Of a stretch of DNA of 22,839 nt, positions 8,064 through 14,747 are shown one piece after another; the stretch's first letter is position 1; the number at the start of each line of letters is the position of its first letter. The stretch is from NCBI GenBank assembly GCA_964600075.1, contig CAZRIE010000070.1:1-22839 (forward strand), written 5' to 3'. The stretch comes from CAZRIE01 sp964600075 (lineage in GTDB: Bacteria; Bacteroidota; Bacteroidia; Flavobacteriales; Flavobacteriaceae). The translations under genes were made by a program, and so were the position numbers. Under the pieces are notes generated by a model. That model saw only the letters and a list, made by a program, of their open reading frames with translations, had not been told where the DNA came from and ran no database searches.

Positions 8064-8318
8064 TTAGTGTTTAGGCCGACGAAAAAGAAGGGGGGGGGTC
8101 TGGTCTGGTATAACCCAAATATTTCCGTCTTTTTGGAGTTTTACATGCAAACTGTTTAAAATGGTTGTTCGCTCATCTGATGCGGAGAAGATTTTGGAAT
8201 CTAAATGCAGTGATAACTTGTTTTTTCCTTCTTCTTTTGATTGAAACTCAAAAAAAATGACTTGAGTATAACAGAAATTCATGTGCTTTCTGGGTACAAA
8301 GGTCTGTAAATAGTACAT
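8064..8318 (-). CDS. Doubtful small ORF (84 aa) with a poly-C tract
   Basis: This minus-strand frame of 84 residues has an AAAGGAG sequence one base before its ATG, too close for ideal spacing. The middle part (FEFQSKEEGKNKLSLHLDSK) reads like possible protein, but the start and end are unconvincing. It ends just after a run of nine C on the coding strand (G run at 8090-8098), where a one-base change would alter the last dozen or so residues. No family is recognised. It may be a chance frame or the remnant of a longer gene. Confidence 0.22.
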   Translation of the reverse strand: MYYLQTFVPRKHMNFCYTQVIFFEFQSKEEGKNKLSLHLDSKIFSASDERTTILNSLHVKLQKDGNIWVIPDQTPPLLFRRPKH

Positions 8319-8392
8319 GCTCCTTTGGATGAAATCTAAATTGGCCTTATCTTGATAGGAGAAATAATAACTTCACCTTTAAATCAATTACA

Positions 8393-9469
8393 ATGGAATG
8401 TTCAAACCTTTTGGAAGCAGCACTCAATAAGGGAGACGTGAGCGTACGCTTGTCCCAAAATTCTTCGGACAAAGAATTGATTACAGACCTTCAACGGATT
8501 CTTTTTGAATTAGGTTTTCGTACCGAATTGAAGTGGGGTGCTTATCAGGCCGATGGAGATTATGGTAAGGCCACAACTACTGCCGTAAAGGCCTTTGCAA
8601 GAAAAAACGACCATGAATCTAACGGTACTTCAGTTTCAAATACACTGGCCGAACTGATTTTGCAACGACACGATTTTCTTCCCGAAATGTATATTTTATG
8701 GGACATACATCAATCAGACCTTAGAACAAAAAAATATATTTCCAGAGGAACCCGCATGAGTGTTACCGCTATTCAGGTGCTACTGAATACTATGGGGTAT
8801 GGCAAGTTGATGAATTACGCGAAATATGGTGCTGATGGCATCTACGGGGCGGGCACCCGTAAGGCAGTCGTTAGCTTTGCGAAAGGCAATGGGATATCAT
8901 CCGATGGCGATTTGCTTAAAAGGCCATTGATAAACTTGATGCTCAAATATATCAATTCTTACTATGGAAAAAATTGGAGCGACTTGGCAAAAAATAATCT
9001 GCCAAGAAAAAAATCCCCTTTGGTGCTCTTTCAAGGGTCTAGGTTTATGGGTAATCCCTGTAGGGCAGATATACAGTTCGTGCCTATGCTCAAAAAGATC
9101 AACGCATATGCTGAGCAGGCCAATGTCTTTGTATATGTTACCAGCTCCTTTCGAACCACTACCAATGTGAAAGGTGCAATTGTAAAGCCTGCTACCTTTT
9201 CCAATCATCTTGCTGGGCATGGTATCGATATGAACCTGCGCTACGGTAATGATGAAATGGCCAATTCTAGGGTTTTGGTCAAGTACCCAATAGTGCCCGA
9301 ACCGGTAAAACAATTTCTTAAATCGATCATTGACGATTCCGACCTTCGTTGGGGCGGCCTGTTCCGAACCACCGACCCCGTGCATATCGATGACCACCTT
9401 AATAAGGACATGGTGTTATGGAATAAAAGATATAAGGCAATGCAGCGGGCCGTACAGCTGGGAAAATAG
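8393..9469 (+). CDS. Peptidoglycan-binding-like / M15 D-Ala-D-Ala carboxypeptidase-type endolysin
   Basis: This 358-residue protein has three parts. Two peptidoglycan-binding-domain-1-like repeats come first (about 27-72, ending GDYGKATTTAVKAFARKN, and about 123-168, with DGIYGAGTRKAVVSFAK). A C-terminal M15 (VanY/endolysin-type) zinc peptidase domain covers about 215-350. The active-site set is present: SSFR (251-254), SNHLAGHGID with zinc ligands His272 and Asp279, and DPVH with predicted base Asp328 and ligand His331. Such enzymes cut D-Ala peptide bonds in murein stem peptides. There is no signal peptide or membrane segment, so it would need lysis or a specialised secretion route to reach the wall. 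A lipoprotein gene follows 84 bases downstream. It could be a phage-derived endolysin, a contractile-system effector or a housekeeping enzyme; the enzymatic class is much surer than the role. Confidence 0.85.
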   Translation: MECSNLLEAALNKGDVSVRLSQNSSDKELITDLQRILFELGFRTELKWGAYQADGDYGKATTTAVKAFARKNDHESNGTSVSNTLAELILQRHDFLPEMYILWDIHQSDLRTKKYISRGTRMSVTAIQVLLNTMGYGKLMNYAKYGADGIYGAGTRKAVVSFAKGNGISSDGDLLKRPLINLMLKYINSYYGKNWSDLAKNNLPRKKSPLVLFQGSRFMGNPCRADIQFVPMLKKINAYAEQANVFVYVTSSFRTTTNVKGAIVKPATFSNHLAGHGIDMNLRYGNDEMANSRVLVKYPIVPEPVKQFLKSIIDDSDLRWGGLFRTTDPVHIDDHLNKDMVLWNKRYKAMQRAVQLGK

Positions 9470-9553
9470 GATGACAAACCATATAAAACCATAAGAACGT
9501 ATTCAAAGAATGTGGTATATTTCAACACATTATTATCGCAATAGGTGTTTCAC

Positions 9554-10198
9554 ATGAAATCGAAGGAAAATATAATTATGGTTTTTATTGTCGGTTATCT
9601 TTTTTTCTCCTGCGGCAGAGAACCGAAAAAAAATGCGTTAGGCCCTTCCGAAAAAGAAATTGAAATACAAATAGAAGATCAGTCAGAAAAAACAAATAAG
9701 GAAAAAAAAGATAGTATTACTATTTACGAGGATCGTATCGGGAATATACCACTCCCTTTTCCCAAACGGGAAATGTTAGACGAATTAAAACAGTCTTTTA
9801 AAACATTTACGATCGTAAAAGAGATGGGGCAACAAGATGGACCGGATTTTCCGCTATACGCTTTAAAAAGAGGGGACAAGGAGTTGGGTTATTTTTCAAT
9901 GGATTACGAAGACAGTTTGAAATTAAATGAAGTATACATTCAAGACGCGATGGCAAAGGACGAATATGGGTTAAGGGTCGGTGACGGGTATCAAAAAATC
10001 AAGAAGTTGAGAGGTGGTGAAATCAAGACATATACCAATTATCATCAGCATACCTTTGCTTATATTGAAAACTCACATATTTTCTACGAGATTTTTGGAG
10101 ATGCGCTGATTGATGACACTATCGATGTGGAAGAAATAGAATTTACAGAAGCACAACTAAAAGATTGGAAAATCGAATACATAATATGGAGAGAATAA
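9554..10198 (+). CDS. Putative lipoprotein, unknown function
   Basis: The 214-residue protein begins with a lipoprotein signal (hydrophobic IIMVFIVGYLFFS, then Cys20), predicted for signal peptidase II. I take the ATG at 9554 rather than a GTG three codons upstream, because it gives a compact signal. After the Cys comes a Lys/Glu-rich low-complexity linker (about 22-58), then a globular part of about 150 residues with no recognised domain. The residues just after the Cys do not form a clear surface-export signal, so a periplasm-facing lipoprotein is the simpler reading. It directly follows the M15 enzyme gene on the same strand. If that enzyme is a secreted effector, this lipoprotein is placed where an immunity protein would be; that is inference only. 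Confidence 0.7.
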   Translation: MKSKENIIMVFIVGYLFFSCGREPKKNALGPSEKEIEIQIEDQSEKTNKEKKDSITIYEDRIGNIPLPFPKREMLDELKQSFKTFTIVKEMGQQDGPDFPLYALKRGDKELGYFSMDYEDSLKLNEVYIQDAMAKDEYGLRVGDGYQKIKKLRGGEIKTYTNYHQHTFAYIENSHIFYEIFGDALIDDTIDVEEIEFTEAQLKDWKIEYIIWRE

Positions 10199-10254
10199 GG
10201 TTAAAAGGAATAACCGGGACCTCAAAGAATTAAAACCAAATAAACGATTAAAAA

Positions 10255-10434
10255 ATGGCTAAAATTGAAATTAAGGGTACGCCTGAAAAATTGGAGAGAG
10301 TTTCCATTTTTTTAAAGGCCAACAACATTCAGCACACTATTATCGACGATTTTGGGAACCACTCAAAAGAGGATTCGGAAAGGTATAGGGAGCTAATGGT
10401 GAAATACAACCAGTTAAGCTCCAACAACGATTGA
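10255..10434 (+). CDS. Small hypothetical protein (59 aa)
   Basis: This short frame encodes 59 residues beginning MAKIEIKGTPEKLERVSIFL and ending LSSNND. It has a beta-alpha pattern (KIEIKG, then an amphipathic helix, then HTIIDD) and a charged C-terminal helix (SKEDSERYRELMVKYNQL). Codon use and hydrophobic spacing look like a real protein. It starts 56 bases after the lipoprotein and may share its transcript. Size and charge recall small antitoxin-like or regulatory proteins, but I do not recognise the family and assign no function. Confidence 0.55.
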   Translation: MAKIEIKGTPEKLERVSIFLKANNIQHTIIDDFGNHSKEDSERYRELMVKYNQLSSNND

Positions 10435-10582
10435 TATACTTCAGATGCTTTAGCTGAAGGTGTCTAGGTATGGAATCCCTAAAGAACCAATATTATGTTT
10501 CGTTTCGATGTCTCTTTCAGGATAAAGAAACCAGATATCAATCGATTATAAGATTAAACGGATTGGATTAAACAGTAAGGTT

Positions 10583-11068
10583 ATGAATGAAAAAAATGAA
10601 TCAAAACTAGAGAAGATATATGCTTCTTTAAAGCGGACAACTATTAACTGGGAAGAAGTGCTTTCCGAGATTATTTCATCCTTTGATTGCACAACGGGTA
10701 CCATCCATTTTTTGGAGGCAAAAACATCTTTATTGAAGTTAAAGGCCCAAATCGGTATTCCGCCATTTTTAATTCCGAAACTATCGGAGATTCCCATTGG
10801 AAAGGGTATGGCCGGCATTGCGGCAGAACGTCGCGAACCGGTAGAAATGTGCAACCTACAAACGGATAGCTCCGGAGTTGCCCGCCCAGCTGCCAAAGAA
10901 ACCAAGGTAGAAGGTTCGATAGCTTTGCCAATGATGCTTGATGGCACCTTATTTGGCACTCTGGGTATCGCGAAACCCGTTCCATATGATTTTACCGAAG
11001 AAGAGGTGAACGATCTTTTGAAAATCGGTGAAGAAATGAGCCGGTATACACCTTCCGGTTCGGCATAG
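10583..11068 (+). CDS. Stand-alone GAF domain protein
   Basis: The 161-residue soluble protein is essentially one GAF domain (about 20-155). The family core IPIGKGMAGIAAERREPVEM is followed by EGSIALPMMLDGTLFGTLGI and a final helix (FTEEEVNDLLKIGEEM). GAF domains bind small molecules and often act as sensors. The closest enzymatic relatives of this size, the free methionine-(R)-sulfoxide reductases, need conserved cysteines around the GKG segment. Only Cys36 and Cys90 (approximate) are present here and they do not fit that pattern, so a binding or sensor role is more likely. No output domain is attached. It is followed by a strong bidirectional terminator. Confidence 0.8.
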   Translation: MNEKNESKLEKIYASLKRTTINWEEVLSEIISSFDCTTGTIHFLEAKTSLLKLKAQIGIPPFLIPKLSEIPIGKGMAGIAAERREPVEMCNLQTDSSGVARPAAKETKVEGSIALPMMLDGTLFGTLGIAKPVPYDFTEEEVNDLLKIGEEMSRYTPSGSA

Positions 11069-11096
11069 TCTATAATAAAGTTCAAGAGGCTATTTA

Positions 11097-11138
11097 AATA
11101 ATCAAAACCCCCACATCACTGCGAGGGTTTTGATTATT
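11097..11138. terminator. Bidirectional terminator between GAF gene and ahcY
   Basis: A perfect 14-bp stem (AATAATCAAAACCC at 11097-11110, GGGTTTTGATTATT at 11125-11138) encloses a 14-base loop. It lies between two convergent genes, with A/T-rich flanks in both directions, so it can end both transcripts. Confidence 0.8.
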
Positions 11139-11166
11139 ATTGAAAAACGTGCTTTTTTAATGTCTA

Positions 11167-12483
11167 TTAATACCGATAATACTCTGGCTTAAAAGGCCCT
11201 TTTACCGTTACCCCTATATACTCCGCCTGCTCTTGTTTTAACTCGGTAAGTTCTGCGCCCAAACGTGATAGGTGTAAAGCCGCTACTTTTTCGTCAAGAT
11301 ATTTGGGCAACATATAGACCTCGTTTTTATAATTATCGCTGTTTTTCCAAAGTTCAATCTGTGCTAAAGTCTGGTTGGTAAACGAGTTGCTCATCACAAA
11401 ACTCGGGTGACCTGTAGCACATCCTAAATTTACCAATCGACCTTCGGCCAAAAGGATAATGTCTTTGCCATCAATAGTATATTTATCGACTTGAGGCTTG
11501 ATTTCATCTTTGGTATTGCCATAGGTGCCGTTCAACCACGCCATATCGATTTCATTATCGAAATGTCCGATATTACACACAATCGCTTTGTCTTTCATTG
11601 CCTTAAAATGTTCGGGGCGAATAATGTCTTTGTTTCCCGTGGTGGTGATAATTATATCGGCATTGCCGACAACAGTTTCCAATTTTTTCACTTCATAACC
11701 GTCCATACAGGCCTGTAGGGCACAAATCGGGTCGATTTCGGTAACGGTTACAATAGCACCCGCTCCCTTGAAAGATAAGGCAGTACCTTTACCGACATCA
11801 CCGTATCCGGCGACCACTATTCTTTTTCCGGCAAGCATAGTATCGGTAGCACGACGAATCGCATCTACAGCACTTTCACGACATCCATATTTGTTATCAA
11901 ATTTTGATTTGGTTACCGAATCGTTTACGTTGATAGCAGGCATGGGAAGTGTTCCGTTCTTGACGCGTTCGTACAAACGGTGAACCCCTGTAGTGGTTTC
12001 TTCAGAAAGGCCTTTGATTGCAGAGGCCAATTCGGGATAATCATCTAAAACCATATTCGTTAAATCGCCACCATCGTCCAAAATCATGTTCAATGGTTCG
12101 CGGTCTTCACCGAAAAACAACGTTTGTTCGATACACCAGTTGAATTCTTCTTCGTTCATGCCCTTCCATGCATAAACAGGAATGCCTGCAGCGGCAATAG
12201 CCGCAGCAGCATGGTCTTGGGTAGAAAAAATATTACACGAACTCCAAGTAACTTCGGCACCAAGCGCCACCAACGTTTCTATGAGAACAGCGGTCTGTAT
12301 GGTCATATGAAGGCATCCGGCAATACGTGCGCCTTTTAAGGGCTGCTCATTTCCATATTCTTTACGGAGAGCCATCAATCCGGGCATTTCGGCCTCAGCC
12401 AGTTCGATTTCTTTTCTTCCCCAATCTGCCAAGGAAATATCTTTTACTTTGTACGGTACATAAGAAACAGTTTCGGTGCTCAT
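11167..12483 (-). CDS. ahcY: Adenosylhomocysteinase
   Basis: S-adenosyl-L-homocysteine hydrolase splits SAH reversibly into adenosine and homocysteine, removing the product inhibitor of methyltransferases. It is cytosolic and uses bound NAD. The NAD-binding motif GYGDVGKG lies at about residues 226-233, preceded by the conserved GCRESAVDAIRRATD segment. The C-terminus ends in PEYYRY, as expected for the family. The frame stays open to an ATG at 12567, but I choose the internal ATG at 12483 (MSTETVSYVPYKV, 438 residues). The extra 28 residues do not look like the family and would overlap the divergent gene. The length is normal. It is transcribed divergently from the phosphopantetheinyl transferase. 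Confidence 0.97.
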   Translation of the reverse strand: MSTETVSYVPYKVKDISLADWGRKEIELAEAEMPGLMALRKEYGNEQPLKGARIAGCLHMTIQTAVLIETLVALGAEVTWSSCNIFSTQDHAAAAIAAAGIPVYAWKGMNEEEFNWCIEQTLFFGEDREPLNMILDDGGDLTNMVLDDYPELASAIKGLSEETTTGVHRLYERVKNGTLPMPAINVNDSVTKSKFDNKYGCRESAVDAIRRATDTMLAGKRIVVAGYGDVGKGTALSFKGAGAIVTVTEIDPICALQACMDGYEVKKLETVVGNADIIITTTGNKDIIRPEHFKAMKDKAIVCNIGHFDNEIDMAWLNGTYGNTKDEIKPQVDKYTIDGKDIILLAEGRLVNLGCATGHPSFVMSNSFTNQTLAQIELWKNSDNYKNEVYMLPKYLDEKVAALHLSRLGAELTELKQEQAEYIGVTVKGPFKPEYYRY

Positions 12484-12565
12484 ATTCTTTTTATTTTTTA
12501 CTTTCGTGAAACGCAGATAATTTGCTTTTTGTGGATGCGAAGTTACAAAAACAGTACATAAACCC

Positions 12566-13198
12566 ATGCCTCTTTACAAGACATTAACGATACGCCCCTC
12601 GATCAGGGTTTATATTTGGAAGGTCACCGAATCGGAGTCAGAACTTTCTAAGGGTATTGCCTTAACTGCGCATTGCCAAACTCGTATGGATGGCATGAAA
12701 TCGGAATTGCACCGCAGGGCTTTTCTGAGTATAAGACATTTAATGGCCGAGGCTGGTTATGTCGATGCCGACCTCTACTACGACGAAGTTGGGAAACCAC
12801 ACCTGAAGGATGGCAAAAAGATTTCGATTACGCATTCAAATAATTTTACGGGAATCATCGTCGGCGAAACTGAAGAAGTTGGTATCGATATCGAAAAGCA
12901 GCGTGATAAAATTTTGCGAATTGCGCACAAGTTCACTCCAATCGAAGAATATCGTACCATCGCCAACACCGATGCCCTGATACGTAAATTGACGATTGTC
13001 TGGGGCTGTAAAGAATCGCTCTATAAAATCTATGCCGAACCGGGACTCAGTTTTATACACCATATTATTGTAAAGGATTTTGCATTAGATGAATCTGCTA
13101 CCACTGCTGAGATTTTATACCAAGGCGCTTCGTCTTTTTATGAGATCGAATTCTTAGAATTTGAGAACTTTACTTGCGTGTATGCGGTTAGAAGGTAA
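12566..13198 (+). CDS. 4'-phosphopantetheinyl transferase superfamily protein
   Basis: This 210-residue enzyme class moves phosphopantetheine from CoA to a serine of a carrier protein. The motifs are in order: GKPHL (76-80), ITHS (88-91), the Mg-binding VGIDIEK (105-111, with Asp108 and Glu110) and WGCKESLYK (146-154). The length and motif spacing fit the Sfp-like type rather than the short AcpS type. A single such enzyme could serve fatty-acid ACP or secondary-metabolite carriers; the window holds no carrier protein to decide. It starts 82 bases from the divergent ahcY start, so the promoters must lie in that short gap. The next gene follows after 55 bases on the same strand and may be co-transcribed. 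Confidence 0.9.
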   Translation: MPLYKTLTIRPSIRVYIWKVTESESELSKGIALTAHCQTRMDGMKSELHRRAFLSIRHLMAEAGYVDADLYYDEVGKPHLKDGKKISITHSNNFTGIIVGETEEVGIDIEKQRDKILRIAHKFTPIEEYRTIANTDALIRKLTIVWGCKESLYKIYAEPGLSFIHHIIVKDFALDESATTAEILYQGASSFYEIEFLEFENFTCVYAVRR

Positions 13199-13253
13199 AA
13201 AGCAGAAGAATTTCAAATTCCATTTTATAGTTTTTAACCCTTAACCTTTATCA

Positions 13254-13514
13254 ATGAACATATCAGTAGAACTTACCTTTTCGCCCCTTCAAGACGACTT
13301 CGAGGAGCATATCATCAATTTTATTAAAAAGCTTCGCGCTTCGGGCCTCACCATTTTAGAGAATCCGTTAAGCACTCAGGTCTTTGGCGACTATGATGCC
13401 GTGATGAACCTATTGAAAAACGAAATCAAAGAAGCCTTTGAACTAATGGATAAGGGGTTATTGTTCATGAAAGTGGTAAAATCAGATCGCAGCGCATATG
13501 AGCCACATTTTTGA
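13254..13514 (+). CDS. Thiamine-binding-like protein (MTH1187/YkoF-type)
   Basis: The 86-residue protein matches the small MTH1187/thiamine-binding (DUF77-like) family. MNISVELTFSPL begins it, the diagnostic ENPLSTQVFGDYDAVMNLL lies at about 36-54, and a final strand FMKVVKSDR ends the fold. Related YkoF proteins bind thiamine or its pyrimidine half with this ferredoxin-like fold. It has no signal peptide, so it would act in the cytoplasm. Its last 17 bases overlap the start of the PnuC-type transporter, which suggests translational coupling and a shared substrate. That favours thiamine as the vitamin handled by the cluster, but ligand binding by this protein is only inferred from the family. 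Confidence 0.85.
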   Translation: MNISVELTFSPLQDDFEEHIINFIKKLRASGLTILENPLSTQVFGDYDAVMNLLKNEIKEAFELMDKGLLFMKVVKSDRSAYEPHF

Positions 13515-14136
13515 TTTTTTCCTAGATAGCTATCGAGGTAAGGAACTGTACACCATAGTTCTGGAGGCCATTGTATTCGTTACCGGAATACTAAGCGTCT
13601 GGTATGCCAAAAAAGAAAATATTCTAGTATACCCAACAGGTTTAATCGCAACGGTAATTACCGTATATCTTTTTTATAAGGATGGATTGCTTGGTGATAT
13701 GATGATGAATTTTTATTGGTCGGCAATGAGTATCTACGGGTGGTGGAATTGGTCTCGGAAAAAGAACGACAAGAATGTTGTGCAAATTTCTAGGACTAGC
13801 GTAAAGGAAAAATTAATCGGAATAGGCCTGTTCTTGGCAACTATGTGTATAAATTATGTGCTCTACAAAGTTTTCGGTTACAAAGTAGAAACATCAAACT
13901 ATGTCGATATTTTTACCTCGGGCATATTTTTTACGGCCATGTGGTACATGGCACTTAAAAAATTGGAGAACTGGACACTTTGGATATTTGCCGACCTCAT
14001 AACAATTCCATTATATGCATACCGTGGCTGGGGCATGCTCTCCCTACAATATATTATATTTACCGTTTTGGCCGTTCAGGCCTATTTCGCATGGAAGAAA
14101 AGTTTAGACAAGAACCCTCAGATATCATTAAGATAG
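13498..14136 (+). CDS. pnuC: PnuC-family vitamin transporter
   Basis: The 212-residue membrane protein has about seven hydrophobic segments and the PnuC family signatures: VWYAKKENILVYPTGLI near 34-50, NFYWSAMSIYGWWNW near 71-85 and ENWTLWIFADLITIPLYAY near 156-174. PnuC-type carriers are facilitators whose substrate is trapped by phosphorylation. Family members take nicotinamide riboside (PnuC), thiamine (PnuT) or riboflavin (PnuX). The upstream neighbour is a thiamine-binding-like protein and the downstream one a NadR-like kinase, so the neighbours point to different substrates. It overlaps both (17 and 46 bases). The gene symbol marks the family, not a proven substrate. Confidence 0.92.
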   Translation: MSHIFDFFLDSYRGKELYTIVLEAIVFVTGILSVWYAKKENILVYPTGLIATVITVYLFYKDGLLGDMMMNFYWSAMSIYGWWNWSRKKNDKNVVQISRTSVKEKLIGIGLFLATMCINYVLYKVFGYKVETSNYVDIFTSGIFFTAMWYMALKKLENWTLWIFADLITIPLYAYRGWGMLSLQYIIFTVLAVQAYFAWKKSLDKNPQISLR

Positions 14137-14681
14137 TTTTGTTCGGTCCGGAATCAACGGGCAAGACAACGTTGTCGGAGCAGTTGGCCAGACATTACAA
14201 TACTGTTTGGGCACCTGAATATGCGAGGGAGTATCTACAAAATAAATGGAACGACGAACGCAAGACCTGTGAGCCCGAAGACCTGCTGCCAATTGCCGAA
14301 GGACAAATGAAGCTGGAGAACGCGCTAACCAAAAAAGCTATGAATGTTCTCATTTGCGATACCGACCTGTTGGAAACCAAAGTATATTCCGAGGCATATT
14401 ACGTAGGCCATTGTAACCCGCTTTTAGAAAAATACGCTCTGCGGAATTCGTACGACCTATATCTCTTGACCTATATCGACATTCCCTGGGTTGGTGACGA
14501 CCTTCGTGACAAACCCAATGAAAGAAAAAGAATGTTCGCATATTTCAAGGAAACCTTAGAGCGATATAATCGTAATTTTATTATCTTGAAAGGTGATAAA
14601 AAAAACCGCTTGGCCACGGCTATTGCGAATATTGATAAGCTGATTGAAAAAGGAATGCGAAACACCAAAGTTAAGAAGTAA
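14091..14681 (+). CDS. NadR-like P-loop kinase (ribosylnicotinamide kinase type)
   Basis: This 196-residue cytosolic ATPase/kinase has a Walker A GPESTGKT (19-26), PEYAREYL (42-49), ICDTD (88-92) and IPWVGDDLR (131-139). This set is like the kinase half of NadR, which phosphorylates nicotinamide riboside. The adenylyltransferase half is absent. I choose the ATG at 14091, since the upstream in-frame residues come from the end of the transporter gene in another frame and do not resemble the family. The start lies 46 bases inside the transporter gene. The pair fits a facilitator whose cargo is trapped by phosphorylation. Given the thiamine-binding-like gene two places upstream, a thiamine-directed kinase remains possible. 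Confidence 0.88.
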   Translation: MEEKFRQEPSDIIKIVLFGPESTGKTTLSEQLARHYNTVWAPEYAREYLQNKWNDERKTCEPEDLLPIAEGQMKLENALTKKAMNVLICDTDLLETKVYSEAYYVGHCNPLLEKYALRNSYDLYLLTYIDIPWVGDDLRDKPNERKRMFAYFKETLERYNRNFIILKGDKKNRLATAIANIDKLIEKGMRNTKVKK

Positions 14682-14747
14682 GAATTCCGATTTTATTTTT
14701 TAAAAGCCAAACACCAAAACTTTGAACTTGAATTAGACACATCAATT

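Noticed and set aside
10439..10459. CTTCAG/CTGAAG hairpin after the 59-residue gene as a terminator
   Set aside because: The stem is only 6 bp and no T-run follows.
10583..11068. Free methionine-(R)-sulfoxide reductase as the identity of the GAF protein
   Set aside because: The size fits, but the conserved catalytic cysteines around the GKG segment are missing.
12484..12567. Longer N-terminus for adenosylhomocysteinase starting at 12567
   Set aside because: The additional 28 residues are not family-like, overlap the divergent gene's start and consume the only available promoter space.
13980..14090. Upstream start for the NadR-like kinase
   Set aside because: These residues come from the PnuC gene read in another frame; the kinase fold begins just before the Walker A motif, fitting the ATG at 14091.
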